Assembly: GCF_048771995.1 (NCBI RefSeq) | Contig: NC_133030.1 | Location: 15,591,501-15,655,500 of the forward strand | Source of the DNA: Taeniopygia guttata | Taxonomy: Eukaryota; Chordata; Aves; Passeriformes; Estrildidae | Length of the DNA stretch: 64,000 nucleotides | Direction: 5' to 3' | Part shown: one piece after another, positions 1 through 12,607 of the stretch | Numbering within the stretch: position 1 is the stretch's first letter | Layout of the letters: each line of letters starts with the position of its first letter | Translations under genes and position numbers: made by a program | Notes under the pieces: model-generated | Seen by the model: only the letters and a program-made list of their open reading frames with translations | Told to the model about the DNA's origin: nothing | Database searches by the model: none

Positions 1-489
1 AACACGTTGAAAATACAATTAAAGATTCAATGCCAGTCAAGGTTAGACTGGCAGCTGAATGTAAAATGCAGGACTGTGAGCTGGCTACAAGTCCTCAAGT
101 AAAAGTCTGAGAAGTTACAGTGAACAGTTATTTAAACATTAGCTCAGTAGTAGTGAAAAAAGAAGGGAATGAAAGGTTAGGGATGTTGGAGCTGAAGAGG
201 CAATGGTCCATAGCTCAAAGACAAATGGCAGCTGGGTGCAAGGGACACTCTTCAGGGGCTACTGCCTGGGCTGTGGTGTTTAGCATCCCCATCAGTCACT
301 GACACACAGGACACACCACACTGTGGGGAGCAGCTGGGAGGCAGGGAACATTGTCCCTGCCACTCATGGATGCCTCAAGGGTTGGGCAAACTTGAGCCCC
401 ATGAAGCTGAAAGACCCCATGGGAAAGGTCTGACACGGAAATCAACTCTGCAGAAATGGACTTGGGCTCAATCTACATGATCTCAACCC
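1..489. other. Intergenic sequence, nothing recognised
   Basis: I see no gene here. The short plus-strand frame near 120-302 lacks any recognisable domain. The second half is GC-richer and may be diverged repeat belonging to the CR1 fragment that follows, but I cannot align it by eye. Confidence 0.5.
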
Positions 490-765
490 CCTGTTGGTCT
501 GCACCAGCAAGGATGTGGCCAGCAGGGAAAGGGAAGGCATTGAGCACTTGAGAGGTGACACTGGAGCATTGTGTCCTGCTGTTAAGTGCTGCAATAGTCA
601 CCCAGAGTGCCTGTGGAATCTTTATCCCAGGAAATTTTGACAAATCAGATGGATAAATTCCTGAATAGTCTGGTCTAACCTTGAAGTCAGTCCAGCCTTG
701 AGCAGGAGGTTGGTTTGCATGGCTCCAGGTGTCCCTTCCAATTGAAGTTTTTCTGCAATTACATT
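490..765 (+). mobile_element. Degraded CR1 LINE fragment
   Basis: The text around 507-545 (an 'atgtggccagcagg'-like stretch) and 570-585 resembles the CR1 segment just before its 3' untranslated region. The stretch 690-745, with 'agtccagccttgagcagg' followed by 'aggtgtcccttccaa', resembles a CR1 3' end. Parts in between are missing or scrambled, so this is an old copy with internal deletions. It reads in plus orientation and cannot code. The assignment is by pattern memory, not alignment. Confidence 0.5.
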
Positions 766-1829
766 AAAAGACAATGTTACAAATATTATTACTCCACCGT
801 TATCAATTCATTGACTTATTCCTCATTACAGTTAGCCATTTGCCTCCCAGTCTCAAAAGGGAATATTTATTTTTGAAATTATTTTTAATATTTTAATATT
901 TTTAAATTATTTTCTTCCATGTATAAAGTGACAATATTAGATATTAGAACCCTTGAGCTTGAAAGGCACAGTGCTTACAAGATAGTATGAGGTTCATCAC
1001 CATGAGCGGCATTAAAAAAGCATATAGGAAAAATTTGTTCACTGTTTCCTAGTACAAGTATGGGAAACTCAAAAAAAAAAAGCTAGAAAAACTAGGTTAG
1101 CACAGTTGACTGAAGGTTAAATAGATAGACCCTTAGCATTAACCAGTGCTGTCATTCTTATGATAATGTCCTGCAAGGTCCCTGACCCTGTCGTGGACAT
1201 CCAAACACAGCTCTGCAACTTCTGAGTTTTAGCCATCACTAAAAAGAATTAACTTTGTGGGAGATTCCAGTAGTGCACACATATGCACCGCAGCTGGATA
1301 TCTCACAAAAATCTGAGATACAAGCAGCATTTTCATTCCATGTTCTGTGATATCAGACTGTATACTTTATTTACATAAATGTTTTTATACAGCAGAAATA
1401 CGTAGGAAATGTCAAACACCAGAAGGTGCAGCCACATGAATAAGCTTGATAGAGATATGCTGATTTATATGTAACAGAGATATCTATCTGAGCCACAATT
1501 TAGATCAATAAACCCACCACTGACTTATAGACTGCCACAGCAGGAAAAATCATGATAGAGGGTGTACCCTACAAACCTTTCAGATAAACAGATGATTAAA
1601 CACATGAAATAAATCAAAATGATCACACTGAGTACTGGATGTAGGCAAGAACAAAGCTCATGTCAGCTGTGTTGCTCTACAACTATTGCTGCTTTTATTT
1701 TACACCATAATGTGATCGGGCAAAGTTGTTTGTTATAGATAAATAGAGCTAATTACCACCAATTAAAGATGCACTAATTAACTCAGTTTTACCTGTTGCA
1801 AAACTCTATTAATAATCAATTCCAAAGAT
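766..1829. other. Intergenic AT-rich sequence, nothing recognised
   Basis: This is unique-looking AT-rich DNA with short A runs, for example around 1071-1081. I recognise no repeat family, gene or RNA. Confidence 0.5.
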
Positions 1830-1957
1830 TTGGGCCAGGTTGGATGGGGCCCTGAACCAGCCTGATCTGGTGGAAGGTGTCCCTGTCCATGGCAAGGGGT
1901 TGGAAGGAGGTGACATGTAAGGTCTCTTTCAACCCAAACAATGCTATGATTCTGTGA
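1830..1957 (+). mobile_element. CR1 LINE 3' end
   Basis: A clear CR1 3' terminal fragment in plus orientation. It contains the family-typical order: 'caggttggatggggccctga', a 'ggtggaaggtgtccctg' box, 'ccatggcaaggggttgga', then the terminal 'tatgattctgtga' repeats. It is 5'-truncated, as most CR1 copies are, and it ends in the short octamer-like repeat rather than a poly(A) tail. It is non-coding. Confidence 0.88.
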
Positions 1958-4900
1958 CTGTGAACAAGGAAGGACAGGGGGGAAAACCTAAAAAGAACAA
2001 AAGAATGTACCTAAAATGAGCCATTTTTAGTTTAAGCATCTTACTAATCGCCCTTAACCATCCCTGCAATTCAGACAATGAGGATTGAGTCCCAACCATT
2101 AAAAAAAAATGTTTAAGTGAAAGGTGCAAAATCGTGCCACACCTCTTTCATGTATGAATCAGGGAGGCAATGCTTGTGTTTTGAAGAAAAGAAAAGAGTA
2201 TTAAAAACTTGTCCAGATGTTCACTGTTCTGCTTTAAATGAACAAAAGCTGCTACTGAGAATCAGTCATAGGTCTGGAAACACCTTTTCTTTATCTGTTA
2301 AAGGACTGATATTACAGGCACGGCTGGGAGTTAAATGGGGAATGACTTCTTTGCTGTGGTTATATGGTAGCTATGGTTATGCCAGCACTTACTTTTCAAG
2401 AAGTCACGAGCCAGAGAATTACAATAGAGACATAAATATTTTCTCCAACCTAAGACTAAGATCTGTCTTTGGGTCCTATCTCTTTCAGCGTTTCTGGACA
2501 AACATGTACCAAACTGGATAGTTTTGCATGTCTGAAAAGAAGCTTTTTGCACTGCAAAGTTTTTAAAGACTTTTATCTTGGAAAAAAAATACAGTTCTGA
2601 CATGAAATAAGGCCCTTGGCAAAATACAAGCCCATAGTCTGCTCTACCCAAAGAGAAGCCAGCAGTCTACTTAAGCTACTAAGATTTCTACAATCACAGT
2701 AGCATTTTCTTCCCAAATCTTCCAAGGGGAATTCACAATGCAGGATAGACATAGAAATTTATTACTTGCAAAAAGAGACTAGATTTCTCTTTCTCTTTTT
2801 TTTTTTTTTTTTTTTTTTGTCTTTCAAGCTGCCTGTGCAGAGTTGTGCATGAACTCTCATTTCCTCTCTATCAAACCTGTATGCTGTCTCAGACTTTAGT
2901 AAATCAAGCGAGGTTTGACTTAATGTGAATAACAGCATAACGTCTGATCCAGATATTAATTGAATAAGTTGTAATAAGCTGTAAATATCCCTGAAAAAAA
3001 AGTACATACGAGAAGCAAATGGCAAGAATTTAACTTTATATTTACTGCATGTTGTCTTGGTTTGGCTTCCACCCTAGTCTGATAAAACTCTAGGCACTGC
3101 AACAGAGCTGCAATGAATGGCCTTGTGTAGTCAACTCTGCTTCTGCAATGCCCTTTTACTCTCCAGATTATCACATAAGAGAAATAAACCCCAATGAAAT
3201 AAAACACTATGCAAAATCCTCTGCCTCTTCTTGAACTTTCTAAGAGGTGCTAGAAAAGGACCTGTTGCATCCTTATCAAAATTACAGCGAGAGGAATGGC
3301 TAAAGTAAACAGGAATCTTTTCTTTTTTGTTGTTTGTGCTTTTTTTGCATGAGAAGACAGTACAGAGACTTGTGTGACTTCTACTGGTTGCAGGTGGGCT
3401 TGCTGTTTTCCTAGCCTACAGATGCTACTTCTTTTTACCTTCCTCTGATCCTATTGTGACTCTGAGCAGTTCATGGCATGACCAGCCAGACCTGCAATTT
3501 CTGACAATCATTAAAAAAATTTAAAAGTGGACAAATGTTGTGATCTCAGCATTAATGGGCTCTGAATTTCACTCATAATAAGTAGGAGTAGGAACAAATA
3601 GCAACCAGCCATGCAATGCTACAGAGACTAGAGGAATTCAGAAATAAATAGAAGCCAAATTGATGCCAAATATCTTTTGTCCAAAAAGGAAGTGGTGGTC
3701 CCTGGATGGATGAGGGCCAAGCCATCCCCAGAATGTAGAAGTCACGGAGTTGGAATGCAGCTGTCTAGTTCAGCAGAGAACAGTTTCAAACTGGAAAAAG
3801 AGGAGGAACACTGTGCTAAGAGTGACTGCAAGGCAGTTTAGAGGAGGAAATGCAGTCAGTTGTAAATCTGGCTGGAATATAGGGATGAAATGCCTCTGTG
3901 TCTGCAGAGACTGCCACAGGATCCACAGGGACAGAGTCCCATTAGGGACCATATAGAGTTTGTCACCATATAGAAATGCAGTGAAGAAATGCACACATCG
4001 TTACTTGCAGCCACAAAATTCAGTGATTTAGATGAGAAAATATTTACCTGGAAAACTAATAGCAACACACAAATGTATAGGTATGTTTTCTTACACTAAA
4101 CAAATAATTTTTACTGAAGATTTGGTTCATTATTTTATCAGTGGTCAGGGTTAAAATCTTACCTCTTTCCCAGGTCAACTTTCCTTATGTTTTCTTTAAG
4201 TTTTAAAGTTGCTGACATGATATTCTGTGCAGAGATTGGAAATTACAGAACCACATTTTTTTTTTGTTTTTATAAGAACATGAAACAGCTTTACAATGAA
4301 GGTTACTTTTTATCATCTGTCTGCTACACTGCAGAAGAGGTAATGAGGACTGTCAAAAAAAAATCTGATTTCCCCCATTCTCAACAACAGTTTATTACAC
4401 ATCCTTTTCTAGCATGAAATAATTCTGTGAAAAATAAAGCAGGCATGAATCTTATTTGGGTTACAGAAAGGTCTGAATCATTTATAACTGAATTAATTGC
4501 TAGAAAGGCTTATGAGCAGCCAATTAGTAATATTTGTATTTGGATCTGCCAGTTGGCCCTGAACTGAAAATGAGTATTAGTTTTGACATAAAGACTGTAG
4601 TGTTCACAGATAAAAAACATTCAATCAAAATCAAGAATATCCTTGAGAATTACTGCCTTGAATGGAACACGCCTGATAACTGGCCAGATAAATCTGTTAA
4701 CTCAAACTGCCTAAGACATTTCCCAACTACGGATTCAAAAACTGATTCTGTATTGCTCATATGACATCCTGAAGCCCTGATTATTTTTTTCTCCTTCTAT
4801 AAAGTCCTGAAAAAGTGGGAGGAAAAAATGATGCCACACATGAAACCTACCAACAAGCTGTTAATCTGTGTCCATGACATTTCCACAGGACTTTAGAGGA

Positions 4901-7900
4901 CTTTATTTTCCCCACTTGGTGTTCCACTTTTCCACAGGCAGTAAACAAATTTAAAACTATTTTGGATTACCTTGAGAACTGAAAATAAATTCTGCAAATG
5001 ACCAAGTAACAAAATCAATGCCTCTGATGTCCCTCAGAATCATCCTGTGAAAGACTAGCGAGGTTACAAGACGGAAACATGGGCTGGGATGTGCCTAGAA
5101 CAGGTGGCTTCCAGGTGAACAACATCACTGTTATTTTTCTTCCCTCCACATCTTCTTCTCAGGCAGAATGGAGCCTTGCAGAATGTGGGACCAGAGGAAA
5201 TTCTGAGCTGCTTCTGTGACTGAGAAAAGACTAATCCCTGGGAACCCCAGATTTGCTCTGACTTGTCATGCTCTCACCATCCTGGTCTGACAAGACTCCG
5301 CCCAAAATTAAATATGAGAAGAGAAATAAAATCAAAGGGAAATAATAGGCATTGACAAAAGAGTTCTGTACAGTCAGAAATGTGTAAGAGATGTCAGGCA
5401 AACATCTCTTACAAGTTATCCTGGTCAGAATCTGTATTTTCTGAGTTATGGCAAATTCTAAATTTCTCACTTAATAAAAAAGTAATTGTATAATATGCCA
5501 AGGCACAGTTCTGGCCTGTCCTCAGGCACTCACACTCCTAGACTGTGTGCTTTTACTCTTTGGTTGAATGATTTTTAACAGTTTTCTGTATTTTTAATGT
5601 TTTCTATGTTCCTTATTTCAGACTCTGCTAATTTTAAGTTACAAACTTCAGGAGAAGTTTCATAGCCAAAGAATTTTCTCAGAATTTCAAAGTAACATAT
5701 TTTGCCCATGAAGAATGCATTCACACTTTGCTGAAGTGAATTACAATAACATTCTATATAATTAGAGTATAACCTATTTTGTACTGGAGAGAAATTCTGG
5801 AAAACAAAAAGAGTAGAACATTGTGTAATGCTTAGAGGAGTATTTGAAAGCTTTTAAGCTAAGCATCATTTAAAACAGATTTTAATTAAGGATTTTCCTT
5901 TTTTATTACATATTAAGGTCTCTAAGAGCATAACTTCCATAAATAGTCAAGAATAAACTACATTCAGACCTACATATAAGCACATTTCTTGGCACAGACA
6001 AATGAAAACTGTGATTGCTGACATCTCTTTGAAGGAAGATTTTCTTTTTTTTTTTTCATCCCAGCCCTTGTTTTATTTATATGGCTCTGCACACTTTTTT
6101 ATTTTTAATTATGCTAAGGAAAAGAAGGGGTGGAGGGAAACAGATCTTTGTTTTCCAACTGAGACAGTGAAATGCATTCCAAAGCTGCTTTTGTTTTTAA
6201 TTTACAGAAGCCCTCATGTCTAATCTACTAAGCCAACAAATAATCTGTTTGCCAGGTTTTACATGAGAGTCGTGAAAAGTGCATACAGTTGCTGACTTTA
6301 TTCTTTTTTAGGATACAGATTCATTCTCTGCCATAAACTTGAAAAGATACTTTTGCAGAACTTTCCACAATGAATTTATTTTTAACTATGCATTTTGTTT
6401 CCCAGGAGGTATTTCATTCTTACCAACTTACTTGAATATCTTTACCTCTATTTCTTAATAACAACAAAATTATTTTGTTGCCTTATCTGAAAGATAAAAT
6501 AGCAAACTCTGTGCCCTCGTTCACGAAAGCAGCTGTTTAAAAGCAAAAAAACAGTATTGAGAAATATGTTCCCCTCTGAAAATAAAAAAGGTACAGAGCA
6601 GATGACCACTCCCACATATTTCCATACACAGAAAAAAAATACTTTTACATCCTTCAGTCCTTTCAGAATAACCCTATAGCCTACATGTCCTAATACTGAA
6701 GGGACATTCCAGTATTTAAAAACTTTATGTGTATCCTGAGAGCCACCAAAACATTGCAGGACAACAACACAAAACTGTAGTGTCCCTACACTTCTGTAAA
6801 TGTCTTCTGGCAAGACAGAAACAGTGTTTTGCAGTGAGATTTTTGGATGGTGTGTACTACAGTGAGGAAATTTCCTTTTGAGTGGAGCAATACACCACCA
6901 CATTTGAATTACCTCCCTCTTCTCCACTAGGGTACATCTCCTGTATTTGACAACTCTAAATCTGGAACAATTGTATGAATGAACTTGAAGGGTGCAAAGA
7001 ACATTATTGAACCCACTGCCAGCTCCCCCAAAACTGAGTTTTGTTGGGATTTTCACAGGAATTGCCAGGGCTCGGAATGTGTTGTGTTCCTCCAGAGATC
7101 CTCCTTCTCCTTCTCTCAGATAATGGCAATATGGCTTTAGTAAAGAAAATAATTAACAAAAAATTACGCTTCAGTATATGGCTGAAGTAAAGAAAATTTA
7201 CAAAAAAGGGCAAGGAATCTTCAAATAGAAATAAAACAATGGCTGACACCTTTTTAATACACTACACATGTGAATAAAAATTTAAAAAATTGTGCAGAAG
7301 AATTACGAACCATTTAATAGTAACATCTTACACCAATGTTGCTTGTAAATACATGTAAGAAGGATGTTCAGAGTCCCAGACCTTGGGAAGCAGTCAGTAA
7401 CTTACAACATTTAGAAAAAAACTTATCCATGCCTACCAGCTGTAGATAAAAGGCTTTGGCCTCAGCTCTTACTGCAGAATTGTTGGTATAGCCAAATACC
7501 AACAATAGCATTCTTAAAGTCAGAAAAAATGAAATTTTATATATTTATTTAAATTTCATCAAAGTTACACTAATAAAAAGAGCTTCACATATAGTGCTGA
7601 TTTTAGATGCATTGCAGATTATCCATTTATTTGTATGGCCATGAATTCTCATTTAATTCAAGGGGTTTTTTTATCCAATACCTTTCATCTACTTCTTTCA
7701 TGTTGAGTTCTGTATTACTGTACAAGTCAGCCTGCTCTTGGGCTAGTCAGAATATAAAGAGATTATCTGTGCTAGTGAATTCTAGAATTCAGATTTTCAT
7801 AATTTTACTTAAACCATCATCACAGAAATACATTTTCAAATTTTGTTAACCAGTATCCTGAGAATAAAAAAAAATACCAAAATTCAGAATAATTTTTTTT

Positions 7901-10073
7901 CTTAATTTATGCTCACAATTCACTTTTACTTGAATAGATTTATAATCTGTATTCACTAGTTCCTTCTTGCAGAACCATCAGAGCCCCTTCATAAAGGAAC
8001 TCCTTTTTAAAACCTCCACCTCTCAAACACCTTCCTCATCTCTCTCAGCTGAAATAAGATGATACAAATTCCTCCTCAGCCCCATGTTTTTAATATGTAG
8101 GAAAACCAGTCTTCAAAGTAATTTGCACCTAGGACAGCATGGAGTCAGGACGTGGGCTTGGGCACCCACCTCCTTTACTCTGTGTAATGTGCCTCCATAA
8201 CAGAGCAACCTCAAACAATACTCATGGCTCTGGAATAACAAGAAATGGAGAAAAATTCTCTCAGTGAAGAAGAACCATTGTGCAGGGAGAGTCAAATGTT
8301 AATTTAACACGAACAAGTCAAATTCATGGCACTGCCTCCATTCCGAAGAAGTGCTGTTACTGAGAAAACTTGTATTGTCCCACAGTTTCCTGTAATGCAG
8401 ATCATTACACCTTTCTGCCAATGTAGTCCAGTAAAATTACATGGAATGATTATAAAAATTTCATTTGAAGAAAAACAAAAGTTTTCTATCACATGTTGCC
8501 ATTGATGATGGATTTTACAGTGTTCACCAGCTCATAGCCAACATTTATAGCCAAAGAATTCAGGGAAGTAATGCAGCCTCCCCCCCTCCCTCCTGCAGCT
8601 CCTGGTCAGGCTGCTGTGCATTTTATTTAATTTTTTTTTTAATCTCCTTCCTTTACATACCCCTTGAGGCACATGTTCTCAAAAGTGAGAACCACTCAAA
8701 TATAGTTTACGTTATCCCACAGAACACTATAAAGAGGCAAGAAAATTGTCAAGCAATGTGACAAGATTCACACCAAAACTCATTTTGTAAACTCTCAGAG
8801 ATGTTGTCACAACAAACCCAGAGGAAAAATTTTACTTCCAATAATGGGGAAGGTGACAGGAGAGCAGAAAGAGAAAACGAAGACTCCCACATGTGCTTGG
8901 GATGCTTTTCAGATCCTCAGCTCTGTCTGTACTTAGGCTGCTAGATGATTTTTATCACCAGTCTCTATTTCCAGTGCAACTGTTCACTTCAATCCTGCAT
9001 GCTCCTTGTCCTGTCACTACACGCCCTTGTAGAAAGTCCTTTTCCTTATTTTCTCTAGGTTACTTTAAGGTACTGGAAGGCCATATTTATCTTTTTTAAA
9101 CCTTTTGTCAACTCTTCACTCAGGATAATTTTCCTTATCTCAGATCAGAGTTTAACACTTTAATTGATCACACTTTTACCATACTTAGAAATACAGATGT
9201 TATTGTCCTGGGTTTTGTTTTAGAAACATGTTCTTGACATGCTAAGAAGTTTCTTCCTAGCAATTCAAAAATTTACAGCAGCTTGAAATGATGTTTCAGC
9301 TACAGAATTTATAGCCTGTGGACAGTGGCAGGGAAAATTTTTTCTTTCTGCTATCACTTGCCGTTTACACTTCCATATTTTCATATGCTGGTTTCTGCCC
9401 TGAAAGCTACAATGCAAAAGACTCTTCTGAGAAGCTCATGATTCTGCACAAGCTGTCAAATGCTCACCATCACCACTAAAAGGTTACTGGGGATCCTACT
9501 CTCCTATGAAAAAACTCATCCTGATTGAGTCAAAGAGCTGTCCTGTCTTGAACTGAAACCACCAAACTCTGAGTAGGAACGAAAGGTTATGAATTATTAC
9601 ACTGGGTAGCATGAAAGGGCCTAGAAAGCAAGCGAAGCAGATACTTTATAACACATCAGAAGGTAAACAGTGTAAGCTAAACGAGATAAACTGAAGAATT
9701 AGTTGGGTTCTCACAAATATTTTCCTCATTTTAAAATCAGATTGGCTTCTGCCTTTTTAAATGCATGAAAGTTTTAGGGGCATGATGCTCTGTGATACTT
9801 AATGGAAGCCAAGTCTTTTTTTAGCTCAGATAAGAATGGCACTGCTGTGCAACCACTTTGTGGCCCATGTGAAAGCATTAAGCAAGGCACAGAGAAATCA
9901 GTCTTCCCATTTTTTTGCACACCATTCTCGTCAACAAAGGCATCTGGAGCTAGTCTGGTACTAAAATATGCTAATAGGGAGATCACACCGCCTACGTAGC
10001 ACTAACTAAGTAGTTCTGTATCACATTTGTTTCAGAGCTGACAAAAAAAGTCCCAGAAAAAGAAAGACAACCA

Positions 10074-10075
<2 letters not shown>
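1958..10075. other. Intergenic AT-rich sequence
   Basis: About 8 kb without a recognisable gene or repeat family. It holds a poly(T) run at 2796-2818 and a T-rich patch near 6043-6057. The longest frame in the whole window lies here on the minus strand (7056-6448, 202 codons). I find no domain in it and treat it as chance. Confidence 0.5.
2796..2818. repeat. Poly(T) run with CT-rich lead
   Basis: A 23-base T run preceded by a CT-rich stretch. Simple repeat only. Confidence 0.9.

Positions 10076-10102
<27 letters not shown>
10076..10102. repeat. Poly(A) run
   Basis: Twenty-seven consecutive A, followed by a purine-rich A/G stretch to about 10130. No retroposon body is visible directly upstream that it would be the tail of. 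Confidence 0.9.
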
Positions 10103-10104
<2 letters not shown>

Positions 10105-10342
10105 CGAAGAAAAAAAGAAACAACAAAGTCACCCAAAAAACTAAAATCCAAAACCACCCCCACACTTAAATTCCTCCTCCCTTACCCTTAGTTATCAGCC
10201 ACCTCCTTGTCAGTGGTGCCATTACAACTGCTTGGTAGAGTAGATCACTGAAGAGATTTTGCTTAAAACAGCTGGACTGAGACAGAAGTGGGACATTTGC
10301 TTTGTTTGCTTCTTTCGCTGAGGACAAACCAAATTTGTAGCA

Positions 10343-11108
10343 TGGTCACACAAAGGTGCATTGGCACAGCTTTGCTAAGGGCAAATCCTCCCTGACCAGT
10401 CTGGAAGCCACCTGTGATGGGGTGATGACAACAGAGGACAAGGGGAGGCAGACTGACATCACCCAGCTAGACTTCTGAAAGGCCTTTGACACAGCCACAC
10501 TTATCTCAAACTGGAGAGACATGGATGAATATATACATGGTAGAATATATACTGGATAAGGAATTGGCTGGATGGATGCAGAGAGTTGTGGTCAATGGCT
10601 CTGTGTTGAGGTAGAGGCCAGTGACAAGTGATGGCCCCCAGGGCTTTGTCTTGGCACTGGTGCTCTTAAATATATTTTTCAGTGAAGAGCTGGGGTACCT
10701 TCTGTATGGGGACAGGCTGAGAGGCCTGCTCAGCCTGGATAAGAGGAAGGCTCCAGGATGGCCTTCCAGCAGGCTTCCAGCACCTAAAGGGAGGCTACAA
10801 AAAAAAAAAAAAAAAAATACAGAACAGAGGGACTTTTGAGAGGGGCATGTAGTCATAGGACAAGGAGAAATGGCTTTAAGCTGAAAGAGGAAAGGTTGGG
10901 ATCAGATATTATAATGAAATTATTTTCCATGAGTGTAGGGAGGCATTATAATAATTTGCCCAGAGAAGCTGTGGATGCCCCATCCCTGGCAGTGTTCAAG
11001 GCCAGGTTGGATGGGACTCTGAGAAACCTGGTCTGGTGAAAGGTGTCCCTGCCCATGGCATGGGGTTGGAACTGGATGATCTTTAAGGCCCTTTCCAGCA
11101 CACGTAAA
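10343..11108 (+). mobile_element. CR1 LINE, internally deleted, with a reverse transcriptase remnant
   Basis: This is the longest CR1 copy in the window, in plus orientation. The part 10374-10690 matches the end of the CR1 reverse transcriptase frame. Around 10478-10495 the motif K-A-F-D-T (RT motif A, with the catalytic aspartate) follows an in-frame TGA. Around 10627-10680 the translation gives a PQG-x-V-L core followed by L-L-N-I-F. The sequence then jumps at about 10682 to the CR1 3' UTR ('gaagagctggggt', 'aggaaggctcc', 'ttgcccagagaagctgtgga', 'ggttggatgggactctgaga') and ends near 11108. The YADD region is therefore deleted, and an A run at 10799-10817 interrupts the 3' UTR. The copy is dead; the open frame at 10621-10839 is a relic of it. 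Confidence 0.9.
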
Positions 11109-12355
11109 AGGAATTGTATCACATTTTCTAGAGATAAATAAAAAATAGTTTATTCCTTTTCAGGACAGACAATATGAGGTAGCTTGATAAAAGAGGGCTG
11201 TCCAGGCTAGTTTTTCAGGACCCCAAGCAGACACTTGGACTGTTAAAAGTCAAGCTGCCTAAATGCTAATGAAAGCAGCAAATACTGCCTTGTGTCCTGT
11301 AGTGAATTCCTGCTTTGCTCAGACTTGGAATCAAGACTACAGACCACGTGGTCAGAACTGAAAGGTATAAAATTAAACACCCTCATAACCAAGTACTTAG
11401 TATTTAGTGTCCCTGAATACTAACTTCAGGACCTGTTTCCAAGTGCACCTCAGTGATGACACCGTGAAGCTCTTGCAGGGGGTGGGTGTGGGGGTGGATG
11501 TGTACATGTATGGAGTGAGGATGTGTGGAGTGTATTTTCCAGCCCCTCACATATTCATACACCACCAGCTTGAGAAATAGAACCTGAATAGTAACCAAAG
11601 GCTCAGTATATTCAGTGGAGAATAAAGGCTGCATGTTCAAATAGGCACTAACGTGAGTGGGTTGGTCAAATTTTCCCTACAGTTGTTTTATTCTGGAAAC
11701 CTCACAATGGAGAAAAGAATCCTTTTGAAATTCACATTTCAAAGAGCACACTTTTGTGAATATTTTCAAAAGAAGATGATAGCAGTACTGATTTCTATAG
11801 ACTGTGTATAAACCAACACATGCATATGCACAAACATACATGCACATACATATGTATATGTAGAACTATCTGTAACAGAAGAGGAGATCCTTTCATTTTG
11901 CCTTTTGTGCTGCTCACTCCAGGAATCTACCCTTGATCTTGGCAGAACTGATAGTTTATAATGAATACTTCTCCAGCTTTCATGGCTGGCATCAAGGAAA
12001 CACCTGGGAGTAAGATTTGTTCACAGTGGTTTTGTACATTTCCTTTTCAAACATAGTTACTGTTCTGTTTGCCTCTAATAAACATTTTTATTGTGTTTAA
12101 ATATTTTATTGGTTTGGGAAAAACCAAAACAATTGAAAACAAATAAGTAAACAAGAGGGACTGCTGTGTTTCTGCAAGTGGAAAGAGGTACTGAAAGGGT
12201 AAAGAAGGCCAAAGTCAGGAGATGTGCCATTGCCTGTACTGCAGATTAGCTTCACCTGACATTTATCAGTGCCTCATTTTCTCTTTTACTGCCTACATAG
12301 AAAGGGAGGTATAGGAAAATGGTGATCATTCTCAGGAAAGCTCTGACTTCTATTT
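11109..12355. other. Intergenic sequence
   Basis: No gene is recognised. There is a G/T-rich stretch at 11477-11530 and an AT dinucleotide-rich patch at about 11818-11865. Otherwise it looks unique. Confidence 0.5.
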
Positions 12356-12530
12356 AAAGTGCTTGCATTGTCCTCAGAATCATGGCATTCACTTTATATT
12401 GCATTCATCTCAACAACAACACTGTGAGATTCAGAATTTAATATTCTCACCTAACATAAAGGAACTGATGCATTAAGAAGCCAAATCATTTACAGAGGGT
12501 GACACCAGAAATTTCTGGAAAAGCTCTAAG
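12356..12530 (+). mobile_element. Ancient L3/CR1-like LINE fragment (probable)
   Basis: The order 'catctcaacaacaacactg' ... 'aggaactgatgcattaag' ... 'agagggtgacaccag' recalls the 3' region of very old amniote L3/CR1 elements, where a 'ctcacaacaacactgtgag' box is followed by 'gatgaggaactgaggca' and 'aaggtcacacag'. It is highly diverged. I matched it from memory, so the family call is tentative. Confidence 0.42.
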
Positions 12531-12560
12531 AATCTGACATAGCAGACTTGAAGAACAGCC

Positions 12561-12562
<2 letters not shown>

Positions 12563-12599
<37 letters not shown>
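12563..12599. repeat. Poly(T) run, 37 bases
   Basis: An uninterrupted run of 37 T, directly downstream of the probable L3-like fragment but unrelated to its end. Confidence 0.93.

Positions 12600-12607
<8 letters not shown>

Noticed and set aside
10621..10839. Plus-strand frame ending in a lysine run
   Set aside because: It is the relic of the CR1 reverse transcriptase and 3' UTR, with the lysines from an A run. It is not a host gene.
11470..11500. G-quadruplex at the G/T-rich stretch
   Set aside because: The stretch has only three runs of three or more G, short of the four required by the usual pattern.
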